Shown one piece after another: positions 49,448 through 57,840 of a stretch of 64,000 nt of DNA. Numbering within the stretch: position 1 is the first letter of the stretch; every line of letters starts with the position of its first letter. The DNA is from Streptomyces smyrnaeus (GTDB lineage: Bacteria; Actinomycetota; Actinomycetes; Streptomycetales; Streptomycetaceae): the NCBI RefSeq assembly GCF_017676345.1, contig NZ_JAFFZM010000014.1:62001-126000 (forward strand), in the 5' to 3' direction. A model generated the notes under the pieces. It made no database searches. It worked only from the letters and a program-made list of their open reading frames with translations, and had not been told where the DNA came from. A program made the position numbers and the translations under genes.

Positions 49448-50671
49448 TCAACCCCCGGTGCGCGGCGGGGCGGTGGAGGCGCGGAGCCGCAGTTCGTGGC
49501 GTACGGTCACGATGCCGCTCGGCGGGGGCGCCAGCGTTCCCAGCGCGAGCTGTCCGGCGCGGGCACCCGCCTCCTGCAGCGGCAGGCGGACGGTGGTCAG
49601 CGCGGGGGAGGTGTCGACGCTGAAGGGCAGGTCGTCGAAGCCGGCGACCGACACGTCCTGCGGGACGCGCAGACCCATCTCGCGCAGCGCCGCGCACACG
49701 CCGAGTGCGACGGTGTCGTTGGCGGCCAGCACGGCGGTCGTCCCGGGCGCCCTGCGCAGCAGTTCGCGGGCGCCCTGGTAGCCGCAGGAGCGGTCGTAGC
49801 CGCCGCCGTGGACGGTCAGCTGCTCGGCCCGGTCGGCGGTGACTCCACCGTGCGCCGCCAGTGCGGCACGGTGACCCTCCAGCCGGTGCCTGGTGGTGGT
49901 GCGCTCGGCGGGGCCCGCGACATAGCCGATGTGCCGGTGGCCCAGTGCCAGCAGGTGTTCGGTCAGCTCGCGGGCCCCGCCGTAGTTGTCGAACGCGACC
50001 GTGAGAACGCCGCCTCGGGTGCCGTCGTGCGCGGCGCTCAGCGGACCCCGGTCGCCTGCCGCCGAGCGCGGCTTCGCCGAGGACACCGGCCCGGACGGCG
50101 GTGGGCCGGACAGCTCCGGTCCGGACGGCGGTGGGCCGGGCTGCCGTGCGCCGGTCCCGGTGGCGGCCGCCGGTTCGTCCAGCGGCGGTCTGCCGCACAG
50201 CACGATCCGGGTGCCGCCCGCGGCCAGCCGCCGCAGCCGGGTGGTCAGGGCGGCGCTGTGCTGCGGGTCCTCCACCGCGCCACCGGTCAGTACGATCGCC
50301 GCGGCACGCTGGCGCTGCAGCAGCGTCAGATAGGTGAGCTCCCGTTCGGGTGAACCGCCGGTGTTGCACACCACGGCGAGTTTGCGCGGGCCGGGCCCGT
50401 CCGTCCGGCCCTCCAGTTCGCCCTGGACGGCACCGGCGATGATGCCGAAGAACGGGTCGGCGATGTCGTTGACGAGGATGCCCAGCAGGTCCGAGCTGGC
50501 GGCGGCCAGTGAGCTGGCGGGGCCGTTGACGACGTACTCCAGCTCGTCCACCGCGCGCAGTACGCGGCTTCTGGTGGCGCCCGCGACGGGGTAGTTGCCG
50601 CTCAGCACGCGGGAGACGGTCGCCGACGAGACGCCCGCGCGTGCCGCGACATCCGCCAGGGTCACTGCCAT
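49448..50671 (-). CDS. LacI-family regulator with proline-rich insertion
   Basis: A 407-residue LacI/GalR repressor. The HTH is at residues 3-50 (VTLADVAARAGVSSATVSRV), then a sensor domain (LLGILVNDIADPFFGIIAG, TAVLAANDTVALGV, VAGFDDLPFSVDTSPALTTV). Between IVLCGRPPLDE and VLTVAFDNYGGARE, about residues 175-235, there is an insert of roughly 45-50 residues rich in Pro, Gly and Ser with repeats of SGPPPSGP, absent from usual LacI proteins. GGAGG lies six bases before the ATG. A perfect 16-bp palindrome lies between it and the divergent dehydrogenase gene and is the likely operator for both. Confidence 0.9.
   Translation of the reverse strand: MAVTLADVAARAGVSSATVSRVLSGNYPVAGATRSRVLRAVDELEYVVNGPASSLAAASSDLLGILVNDIADPFFGIIAGAVQGELEGRTDGPGPRKLAVVCNTGGSPERELTYLTLLQRQRAAAIVLTGGAVEDPQHSAALTTRLRRLAAGGTRIVLCGRPPLDEPAAATGTGARQPGPPPSGPELSGPPPSGPVSSAKPRSAAGDRGPLSAAHDGTRGGVLTVAFDNYGGARELTEHLLALGHRHIGYVAGPAERTTTRHRLEGHRAALAAHGGVTADRAEQLTVHGGGYDRSCGYQGARELLRRAPGTTAVLAANDTVALGVCAALREMGLRVPQDVSVAGFDDLPFSVDTSPALTTVRLPLQEAGARAGQLALGTLAPPPSGIVTVRHELRLRASTAPPRTGG
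50091..50139. repeat. 19-bp direct repeats inside the LacI insertion
   Basis: CCGGACGGCGGTGGGCCGG at 50091-50109 and again at 50121-50139, 30 bases apart, in frame. They code for the repeated SGPPPSGP and suggest expansion by duplication. Confidence 0.8.
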
Positions 50672-50791
50672 CCGTTCCTCCGCCTCGTCCCGGTCGAGGG
50701 CTTCGAGGACATGTTCCCACGCGGACGAGTGGTGCCCTACCGTGCGCCAAGTCCCTTGCCCGTGCCGTACCCCGGGGCTACCGTGAGTGGC

Positions 50792-50807
50792 TAGTAAGCG
50801 CTTACTA
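50792..50807. promoter_or_regulatory. LacI operator: perfect 16-bp palindrome
   Basis: TAGTAAGCGCTTACTA, with the central CG typical of LacI sites, 77 bases before the dehydrogenase start and 120 bases from the divergent lacI start. A partial second copy (CACGCTTACCACG) follows near 50822. Confidence 0.8.
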
Positions 50808-50883
50808 CGCGCACTTGTCACACGCTTACCACGCACGCTTGCCACCGCGCCCTCCACCGCCGACAGCAGGGAGACGAGCCCAC

Positions 50884-52071
50884 GTGTCACGCAGGACAGT
50901 CCGGATCGCCATGAACGGCGTCACCGGCCGGATGGGACACCGCCAACACCTCGTACGCTCCGTCCTCGCACTGCGCGAGGAGGGCGGCATCGACCTCGGC
51001 GGCGGCGAGACGCTGTGGCCCGAACCCGTCCTGGTGGGCCGCAGGGAGCACGCGCTGCGCGCCCTCGCACACGAGTACGGACTGGATCCTCAAGCCGTCT
51101 CCACCGACCTGGACGCGGTGCTGGCCGACGACAGCATCGACATCTACTTCGACGCCCAGGTCACCTCGGCGCGTCAGGAAGCCCTCAAGAAGGCCATCGC
51201 GTCCGGTAAGCACATCTACGCGGAAAAGCCCACCGCCACCTCGCTGGACGGCGCCCTGGAGCTGGCGAGGGCGGCGTCCCGGGCCGGCGTCAAGCACGGC
51301 GTCGTCCAGGACAAGCTCTTCCTGCCCGGACTGCGCAAGCTCGCCCGGCTGGTCGACAGCGGCTTCTTCGGCCGGGTGCTGTCGGTGCGCGGCGAGTTCG
51401 GCTACTGGGTGTTCGAGGGCGACCGGCAGAGCGCCCAACGCCCCTCCTGGAACTACCGCGCGGAGGACGGCGGCGGCATCGTCAGCGACATGTTCCCGCA
51501 CTGGGAGTACGTGTTGCACAACCTCTTCGGCCGCGTCACCTCCGTGCAGGCGCACGCCACCACCCACATCCCGCGCCGCTGGGACGAGCGGGGCGAGCCC
51601 TACGAGGCGACGGCGGACGACGCCGCCTACGGCATCTTCACCCTGGAGGGCGGCGCCGTCGCACAGATCAACTCCTCCTGGGCGGTACGGGTGCACCGGG
51701 ACGAACTGGTCGAGTTCCAGGTGGACGGCACCGAGGGCTCCGCCGTCGCCGGTCTGCGCGGCTGCCGCTACCAGCATCGCGCCGGTACGCCGAAGCCGGT
51801 GTGGAACCCGGACCTGCCCGCCACCGAGCGCTTCCGCGCACAGTGGCAGGAAGTGCCCGACAACGACGGCGACGAGGACACCAACGGCTTCAAGGCGCAG
51901 TGGGAGCTGTTCTTGCGCCACGTCTGCGCCCCGGACACATCCGGCCCGGAAGCCGCCGAGCCCTACCCGTGGGATCTGCTCGCCGGGGCGCGCGGGGTGC
52001 AGCTGGCCGAACTGGCACTCATCTCCTCGGCCGAGGGCCGCCGCTGCGAGGTTCCGGAGCTGGAGCTGTGA
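50884..52071 (+). CDS. Gfo/Idh/MocA-family sugar dehydrogenase
   Basis: A 395-residue NAD(P)-dependent oxidoreductase. The N-terminal Rossmann part (VRIAMNGVTGRMGHRQHLVR) is longer than usual before DDSIDIYFDAQVT, and the family motif is YAEKPTATS with the catalytic Lys. The substrate domain has EDGGGIVSDMFPHWEYVLHN with Asp and His at the usual active-site place. It would oxidise a hydroxyl of a sugar or cyclitol. First gene of a three-gene operon; the GTG at 50884 follows GGGAGACGAG. The stop overlaps the next start (GTGA). Confidence 0.87.
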   Translation: MSRRTVRIAMNGVTGRMGHRQHLVRSVLALREEGGIDLGGGETLWPEPVLVGRREHALRALAHEYGLDPQAVSTDLDAVLADDSIDIYFDAQVTSARQEALKKAIASGKHIYAEKPTATSLDGALELARAASRAGVKHGVVQDKLFLPGLRKLARLVDSGFFGRVLSVRGEFGYWVFEGDRQSAQRPSWNYRAEDGGGIVSDMFPHWEYVLHNLFGRVTSVQAHATTHIPRRWDERGEPYEATADDAAYGIFTLEGGAVAQINSSWAVRVHRDELVEFQVDGTEGSAVAGLRGCRYQHRAGTPKPVWNPDLPATERFRAQWQEVPDNDGDEDTNGFKAQWELFLRHVCAPDTSGPEAAEPYPWDLLAGARGVQLAELALISSAEGRRCEVPELEL

Positions 52072-53276
52072 TCCGGCTGCCCGACCCGGACACCGGGGGC
52101 ACCCGCGGCTACGAGCCGCGCAGCACGCCCTCCGACGCCGTGAGCGCCCACCACGGCGGCGGCACCGGTGCGGGGCTGCCGCTCGACTCCCGTACGGTCC
52201 TGGCCGCCGCGCACGTGGTGGCCGACCCGCTGGCCGACACCTCGCCCGACGGCCCCGCGGCACTCGACTGGGACGCCACGCTCGCCTTCCGCCGCCATCT
52301 GTGGGCGCACGGGCTGGGCGTGGCCGAGGCGATGGACACGGCACAGCGCGGCATGGGCCTGGACTGGGCAGGGGCTGCCGAGCTGATCCGGCGCTCGGCA
52401 GCCGAGGCCGAGGCGGTCGGCGGGCTGCTGGCCTGCGGTGTGGGCACCGATCAGCTCGGCCCGCTCGGACAGCGCCCGGCCGGGGCGCCCGAGCGGGCCC
52501 TGGCCGCCGTCACGGCGGCGTACGAGGAGCAGTTGACGCTGACCGAGGACACCGGCGCGCAGGCCATCGTGATGGCCTCCCGCGCCCTGGCCGCTGTCGC
52601 GCGCGGCCCCGAGGACTACGAGAGCGTCTACGGCACGCTGCTGCGCCAGGCGAGCCGTCCTGTCGTCCTCCACTGGCTGGGTCCCATGTTCGACCCGGCG
52701 CTGGAGGGCTATTGGGGCAGCAGCGACCTGGACGAGGCCACCGACACATTCCTGCGCATCATCGCGGCGCACCCCGAGCGGGTCGACGGGGTGAAGGTCT
52801 CGCTGCTCGACGCCGACCGCGAGGTGGCACTGCGCCGACGGCTGCCGGCGACGGTGCGCTGCTACACCGGTGACGACTTCCACTACCCGCAGCTGATCGA
52901 AGGTGACGAGGCGGGCCACAGCGACGCGTTGCTGGGCGTCTTCGACCCGCTCGCCCCGCTGGCCGCACACGCCGTACGACTGCTGGACTCCGGGGACGGC
53001 GCGGCGTTCCGGGCCGCGCTCGACCCCACCGTCCCACTGGCGCGCCACCTCTTCCAGCAGCCGACCCGCTACTACAAGACCGGTGTGGTACTGCTCGCCT
53101 GGCTGGCGGGGTACCAGCAGCACTTCACGATGGTCGGCGGGCTGCAGTCGGCCCGCTCCCTGCCGCATCTGGCAAGCGCCTACCAACTCGCCGACTCGCT
53201 GGGCCTCTTCCCCGATCCGGACCGCGCCGAGCAGCGGATGAAACAGCTGCTGACCGTCCACGGAGTGGCCCAGTGA
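52068..53276 (+). CDS. DUF993 protein (dihydrodipicolinate synthase-like aldolase fold)
   Basis: A 402-residue protein of the DUF993 family, a DapA-like TIM barrel. IRLPDPDTGGTRGY begins it; later segments are WDATLAFRRHLWAHGLGVAE, GVGTDQLG, VLHWLGPMFDPALEGYWGS, GVKVSLLDADREVAL with the Lys that would form the Schiff base, and CYTGDDFHYPQLIEGD. The C-terminal part is helical. It probably cleaves or forms a carbon bond in a keto-sugar acid; the exact reaction is undescribed as far as I know. The GTG start overlaps the upstream stop and GGAGCT precedes it. Confidence 0.82.
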   Translation: MIRLPDPDTGGTRGYEPRSTPSDAVSAHHGGGTGAGLPLDSRTVLAAAHVVADPLADTSPDGPAALDWDATLAFRRHLWAHGLGVAEAMDTAQRGMGLDWAGAAELIRRSAAEAEAVGGLLACGVGTDQLGPLGQRPAGAPERALAAVTAAYEEQLTLTEDTGAQAIVMASRALAAVARGPEDYESVYGTLLRQASRPVVLHWLGPMFDPALEGYWGSSDLDEATDTFLRIIAAHPERVDGVKVSLLDADREVALRRRLPATVRCYTGDDFHYPQLIEGDEAGHSDALLGVFDPLAPLAAHAVRLLDSGDGAAFRAALDPTVPLARHLFQQPTRYYKTGVVLLAWLAGYQQHFTMVGGLQSARSLPHLASAYQLADSLGLFPDPDRAEQRMKQLLTVHGVAQ

Positions 53277-54112
53277 ACCCGGGCCAGGGCCTTGCCAGGC
53301 TGTCGATCAACCAGGAGACCGTCCGCCAGCTGTCCCTTCCCGAACTGGCCGGCAAGGCGGCGGAACTGGGCATCGGAGGGGTTGGCCTGTGGCGCGATCC
53401 GGTGCGCGCCTACGGGCCCGCCGCCGCGGCCCGGCTCCTGCGCCAGCACGGGCTGGCCGTCACCTCGCTGTGCCGGGGCGGCTTCTTCACGGCGCGGGAG
53501 GCCGGGGCGCGCCGCGCCGCGCTGGACGACAACCGGGCCGCGCTCGACGAGGCCGCCGAACTGGGCACCGGCCTCCTGGTGCTCGTCTCGGGGGGACTGC
53601 CGGACGGCGAGCGGGATCTGGCGGCGGCCCGCGAGCGGGTCGCCGACGCGCTCGCCGAACTCGCCCCCTACGCACGGGAACGCGGCGTACGGATGGCCGT
53701 CGAGCCGCTGCACCCGATGTACGCCTCCGACCGGTGCGTGGTCTCCACGCTCGGCCAGGCGCTCGACCTGGCCGAGCGGTTCCCCGCCGACGAGGTCGGG
53801 GTGGTGGTGGACTCCTACCACCTGTGGTGGGACGAGCGGGTGCCGCGGCAGATCGCACGGGCGGGGGAGCAGGGCCGTATCGCGATCCTCCAGCTCGCCG
53901 ACTGGGTCACCCCGCTGCCCGAGGGCGTACTGCTGGGCCGGGGGCAGTTGGGGGACGGCGCGATCGACCTGCGGGCCTTCCGCACCTGGACGGATGCCGC
54001 CGGCTACCGGGGCCCGGCCGAGGTGGAGATCTTCAACCCGGCGCTGTGGGAGCGCGACGGTGCCGAGGTGCTGCGGGAGACCGCGGCGCGGTATCTCCAG
54101 CACGTCCTTTGA
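53273..54112 (+). CDS. Sugar phosphate isomerase/epimerase (TIM barrel), third gene of the sugar operon
   Basis: A 279-residue xylose isomerase-like TIM barrel. Metal and active-site regions are MAVEPLHPMYASDR (Glu, His), VVVDSYHLWWDE (Asp, His), IAILQLADWVTP and AEVEIFNPALWE (Glu). ARLSINQETVRQLSLPELAG near the start is the version often found next to DUF993 and Gfo/Idh/MocA genes. The GTG at 53273 overlaps the previous stop (GTGA). The operon ends 134 bases before a perfect palindromic terminator. It is only distantly like the isomerase at 48512. Confidence 0.83.
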   Translation: MNPGQGLARLSINQETVRQLSLPELAGKAAELGIGGVGLWRDPVRAYGPAAAARLLRQHGLAVTSLCRGGFFTAREAGARRAALDDNRAALDEAAELGTGLLVLVSGGLPDGERDLAAARERVADALAELAPYARERGVRMAVEPLHPMYASDRCVVSTLGQALDLAERFPADEVGVVVDSYHLWWDERVPRQIARAGEQGRIAILQLADWVTPLPEGVLLGRGQLGDGAIDLRAFRTWTDAAGYRGPAEVEIFNPALWERDGAEVLRETAARYLQHVL

Positions 54113-54246
54113 GGCCGTACGCACCAAGCGGACGCCAGGCTGCCGAAAAAGTCACCCAGCGCGGTGCAACCCTTTCGCTCCGTGGTGTGTCGAACCTGGT
54201 ATCGGCGCTCCCTTGGGGGGAAGAAGCGGGAGGCCGAGGGGGGATA

Positions 54247-54278
54247 CGAAGGGCCCGGTCCGCGGACCGGGCCCTTCG
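54247..54278. terminator. Perfect 32-bp palindrome, bidirectional terminator
   Basis: CGAAGGGCCCGGTCCG and its exact complement with no loop bases, between the sugar operon and the convergent end of the rbs operon. Confidence 0.88.
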
Positions 54279-54311
54279 TGAAGCTTCATCCCGGCAGTCG
54301 GTGCCGGCGAC

Positions 54312-54701
54312 TCAGAACGGCACTCCGCAGCGCAGCGCCACGTTGGCGTACGGTCTGGCCTCACCGGTGCGCACCACCAGCCGTGCCTGCCGGGTCAGCG
54401 CCTTCAGTTCCTCGTGCGGCACCAGTTCGAGGCCGGGGAAGTGACTGTCCAGCAGTGCGCCGCACTCCGGGTTGGCCTGCCGCACCTCCGCGGCGGCGAC
54501 GGCGCCTTCGACCTCCAGCTCCTCCAGAAGGCCGGTGAGTACTTCGGCGAAGGAGGGCACCGAGGCGCGGAAGGCGAGGTCGACCACGGTCGGCCCCTCG
54601 GGGATGGGAAGACCGATGTCGCAGACGACGACGAGGTCCGTGTGCCCCAGCCGCGCCAGGGCGCCGCTGAGATGACGGTTGAGTATGCCGGTCTTCTTCA
54701 T
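54312..54701 (-). CDS. rbsD: D-ribose pyranase
   Basis: A 129-residue RbsD. It interconverts pyranose and furanose ribose so that ribokinase gets the right form. MKKTGILNRHLSGALARLGH has the catalytic His20, VVCDIGLPIP follows, and the C-terminal PYANVALRCGVPF forms the end of the active site. Last gene of the rbs operon; its start overlaps the rbsK stop (ATGA). E. coli has rbsD first, here it is last. Confidence 0.94.
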   Translation of the reverse strand: MKKTGILNRHLSGALARLGHTDLVVVCDIGLPIPEGPTVVDLAFRASVPSFAEVLTGLLEELEVEGAVAAAEVRQANPECGALLDSHFPGLELVPHEELKALTRQARLVVRTGEARPYANVALRCGVPF

Positions 54702-55744
54702 TCCGCTCTTTCCTGGGCGTCGGCTTCCTCGGCGTCGGCTTCCCGGGCGTCGGCCGCGCCGATCTCCTCCGCGCCGGGGTAGGACTCCTGCGCGCCCGGG
54801 CGGGTGACGGCGAGGGCGCCGACGCGTACGGCGTAGCCCACGGCGTCCTCCAGCCGGTCACCGCGGCCCAGCCGCCAGCCGAGCGCGCCGGTGAAGGCGT
54901 CGCCCGCTCCGGTGGTGTCCACGGCCCGCACCCGGGGACTGGGTACCCGCACCATGCCGATCCCGTCCGTCGTCTCGCTGCCCACTCCGGGCCCGGCCAC
55001 CAGCGCGCCCTCGGCTCCCAGGGTGACCACGACGCTGCGCGGGCCCAGCGCCAGGAGAGCGGTGGCCCACTCCTCGGGGTCGGCGGTCAGCGACTGCCCG
55101 TCGTCCAGCAGGAGCCGGGCCTCGTGCTCGTTGAGGACCAGCGGGTCGCACAGCGCCAGTACGTCCTCGGGCAGGCGGGCGGGCGGCGAGGGGTTGAGCA
55201 CCAGACGGGCACCGTGCTCGGCGGCGGCCCGTGCCGCCGCGGCGACCGTCTCCAGGGGGATCTCCAGCTGGAGGGAGACGACGGCAGCGGCCTCGAACAG
55301 CTCGCGCGCCGCCGCCACGTCGTCCGGTGTGAGCCGGGCGTTGGCGCCGGGGGAGACGACGATGCTGTTGTCGCCGGCCGCGTCCACGGTGATGAGGGCG
55401 ACGCCGGTCGGTGCGTCCTTGCCCTCCGCGGCACCGTCGGTGCCGCTCTTGCCCACTGTGCCGGGCGTGTCCGTCGATCCCACGAGGAGCCCCGCCAACG
55501 CGGCGCCCGCATCCCGCTGGGCCTCGGCCAGCATTCGGCCGTACGCGTCGTCGCCGACGCGCGCCAACAGCGTGGTGCGGGCGCCGAGCCGGGCGGCTGC
55601 CGCCGCCTGGTTCGCGCCCTTGCCACCCGGGTGGATCATCAGATCCGACCCGAGCACCGTCTCGCCGGGGCCCGGTCGGCGGTCGAGACCGATGACCAGG
55701 TCGGCGTTGGCGGAACCTACGACCAGCAGGTCGTATGCGTGCAT
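54698..55744 (-). CDS. rbsK: Ribokinase
   Basis: A 348-residue PfkB-family kinase. LLVVGSANADLVIGLDRRPG and HPGGKGANQAAAAARLG bind ribose; DTTGAGDAFTGALGWRL holds the catalytic Asp. It makes ribose 5-phosphate. It is about 40 residues longer than typical ribokinases owing to a Gly/Thr/Lys insert (about residues 90-112, TPGTVGKSGTDGAAEGKDAP) and an acidic C-terminal tail with repeated DAREADAEEADAQE. It is overlapped by rbsD and separated by 100 bases from rbsB. Confidence 0.94.
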   Translation of the reverse strand: MHAYDLLVVGSANADLVIGLDRRPGPGETVLGSDLMIHPGGKGANQAAAAARLGARTTLLARVGDDAYGRMLAEAQRDAGAALAGLLVGSTDTPGTVGKSGTDGAAEGKDAPTGVALITVDAAGDNSIVVSPGANARLTPDDVAAARELFEAAAVVSLQLEIPLETVAAAARAAAEHGARLVLNPSPPARLPEDVLALCDPLVLNEHEARLLLDDGQSLTADPEEWATALLALGPRSVVVTLGAEGALVAGPGVGSETTDGIGMVRVPSPRVRAVDTTGAGDAFTGALGWRLGRGDRLEDAVGYAVRVGALAVTRPGAQESYPGAEEIGAADAREADAEEADAQERAE

Positions 55745-55844
55745 CCGGGGTGCTCCTTCTCGTCCCGTGCGGGCACGGCTGCCCGCGACGGGCCGTTCAG
55801 CCTGTCGTCCGTCCGGCTCCCGCTCGGGAGAACCGGTTCTCCGG

Positions 55845-56783
55845 TCAGGAGAAGTGGTCGACGTTCTTCTTGGTGACGACCTCCACCGGGACCTTGATCT
55901 GCTTGTCGATGGAGGAACCGTCGATGACGCGCATGGCGTTGCGGACGGCCATCTTGCCGAGCTCGGCCGGCTGCTGGGCGACGGTCGCGTTCATGGTGCC
56001 CTTCTTGACGGCCTTCATCGCGTCCGGAGTACCGTCGAAGCCGACGATCTTGACGGACTTGCCCGCCTTGGACCCGAGCGCCTTGATCGCACCCAGTGCC
56101 ATCTCGTCGTTCTCCGCGAAGACCGCGTCGATCCCCGGGTGCGACTGCATGGCGTTGGTGGTCACGTCCAGGCCCTTGGTGCGCTGGAAGTCCGCGGGCT
56201 GCTTGGCGACGACCTTGATGCCGGGGTACTTCTTGAGGCCCTCGGAGAAGCCCTTGCCCCGCTCGCGGGAGGCGGAGGTGCCCGTCTGGCCCTGCAGGAT
56301 CAGGATCTCGCCCTTGCCGTCGAGCTGCTCGGCGATCTCCTTGGCGGCCTTCTTGCCGCCCGCGACGTTGTCCGAGGCGACGGTCGTCTCGACGTCCGCC
56401 TTGTTGACGCTGCGGTCGGCGGCGATCACCGGGATGTTGGCGTTGTTCGCGGCCTTGACGGAGGGGGCCGCGGCGTCGGAGTCGACCGGGTTGATGATGA
56501 TCGACTTCACCTGCTGCGAGGTGAAGTTCTGTACCTGGTTGGCCTGCTGGGAGGCGTCGTCCGAGGCGTTCTGGACGCTCAGCTCCGCGCCCTGTGCCTT
56601 GGCCTCCTCCTCGGCGCCCTTCTTCATCTGGACCATGAAGGGCTGGTTCAGCGCGGATATGGCGAAGCCGATCTTGGGCTTGTCCTTGCCACCGCTCGAA
56701 TCGTCACCGGACCCGCAGGCCGTTGCCGTCAGTGCGACTGCCGTGGCCACGACGACGACAGACGTGTTCGTTCTCTTGCTCAT
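55845..56783 (-). CDS. rbsB: Ribose ABC transporter substrate-binding lipoprotein
   Basis: A 312-residue lipoprotein. The lipobox LTATAC gives lipidated Cys23, followed by a short Gly/Ser/Asp linker and a type 1 periplasmic binding domain: KIGFAISALNQPFMVQMKKG, VKSIIINPVDSDAAAP, VIAADRSVNKADVET and GIDAVFAENDEMALGAI. ADRS and the NDEM loop are the ribose-contact regions in this family. Cells anchor it outside and pass ribose to RbsC. Fourth gene of the operon after the rbsR-A-C block, 61 bases from rbsC. Confidence 0.94.
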   Translation of the reverse strand: MSKRTNTSVVVVATAVALTATACGSGDDSSGGKDKPKIGFAISALNQPFMVQMKKGAEEEAKAQGAELSVQNASDDASQQANQVQNFTSQQVKSIIINPVDSDAAAPSVKAANNANIPVIAADRSVNKADVETTVASDNVAGGKKAAKEIAEQLDGKGEILILQGQTGTSASRERGKGFSEGLKKYPGIKVVAKQPADFQRTKGLDVTTNAMQSHPGIDAVFAENDEMALGAIKALGSKAGKSVKIVGFDGTPDAMKAVKKGTMNATVAQQPAELGKMAVRNAMRVIDGSSIDKQIKVPVEVVTKKNVDHFS

Positions 56784-56844
56784 TGCTGCATTCCTTGCAG
56801 TCGGCAGATGGATGAACTACGCGAGCTCCCCCGTCGCACAAAGA

Positions 56845-57840
56845 TCATGCGCGGCGACGCAGTGTATCGAGGAGCACGGCGAGCGCAATAACTACCCCAA
56901 TGACAACCTGCTGCCAGAAAGCGGAAACATCGAGAAGGTTGAGTCCATTGCGCAGAACAGCGAGGATAAGCGCGCCGATCAGCGTTCCGGAAGCCTTGCC
57001 CACCCCTCCGGCCAAACTGGCACCACCAATGACGACGGCGGCAATCGCGTCCAGTTCGTAACCTTCGGCGGCCGTCGGCTGGGCCGAGGCGAGCCGGGAG
57101 GCCAGGACGATTCCGGCGATGGCGGCGAAGGTGCCCACCAGGGTGTAGATCACCAGCTTCTGCCGGCCGACCCGGATGCCGGACAGGTGCGCGGCCTCCT
57201 CGTTGCCGCCGATCGCGTACATCGACCGGCCGCTGTAGGTGCGGTTGAGCACCAGCGCCGCCAGCAGACCCATCGCGATCATCACCAGCACCGGGACCGG
57301 CAGCCATTCACCGATCGTCTTGCCGATCCAGGACAGCGAGTCGGGCAGGACGACCGGGTTGCCCTCGGAGACGACCTGCGCCAGGCCGCGCGCCGCCGAG
57401 AGCATCGCCAGGGTCGCGATGAACGGCGGCAGCTTGCCGTAGGAGATCAGCACACCGTTCAACAGGCCGCAGGCGGTGCCGGAGAGGATGGCCAGGATGA
57501 CGCCGAGGAACGCCGGCATGCCCTGGGTCGTGGTGAACCAGCCGAGCATCACCCCGGAGAACGCGGCCACCGAGCCGACCGACAGGTCGATACCGCCGGA
57601 GACGATGGCGAAGGTGACGCCGAACGCGAGGATCGCGGTGACGGCCGCCTGCACGCCGACGTTCAGCAGGTTCGTCGTGGTGAAGAAGTTGTCGGTCCAG
57701 AACGACAGCACGATGACCAGGACGGCGAGCGCGGTCAGTGCGCCGTTGTCCTCCAGGATGCGGCGTACCCGGTTCGGCGGCCCGCTGCCGCCGGGGCGCT
57801 TGTCCAGGCGGTGACCCGGCTGCTGCGTGTCAATGGCCAC
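56845..57840 (-). CDS. rbsC: Ribose ABC transporter permease
   Basis: A 331-residue permease of the BPD_transp_2 family with about nine membrane segments (LTALAVLVIVLSFWTDNFF, AILAFGVTFAIVSGGIDLSV). GGIDLSVGS and VVIGGASLAGGVGKA are typical, the latter in the EAA-like contact loop to RbsA. The GTG start at 57840 overlaps the end of rbsA by 11 bases. A hydrophilic N-terminal tail of 30 residues (HRLDKRPGGSGPPNRVRR) precedes the first membrane segment. Confidence 0.94.
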   Translation of the reverse strand: MAIDTQQPGHRLDKRPGGSGPPNRVRRILEDNGALTALAVLVIVLSFWTDNFFTTTNLLNVGVQAAVTAILAFGVTFAIVSGGIDLSVGSVAAFSGVMLGWFTTTQGMPAFLGVILAILSGTACGLLNGVLISYGKLPPFIATLAMLSAARGLAQVVSEGNPVVLPDSLSWIGKTIGEWLPVPVLVMIAMGLLAALVLNRTYSGRSMYAIGGNEEAAHLSGIRVGRQKLVIYTLVGTFAAIAGIVLASRLASAQPTAAEGYELDAIAAVVIGGASLAGGVGKASGTLIGALILAVLRNGLNLLDVSAFWQQVVIGVVIALAVLLDTLRRRA

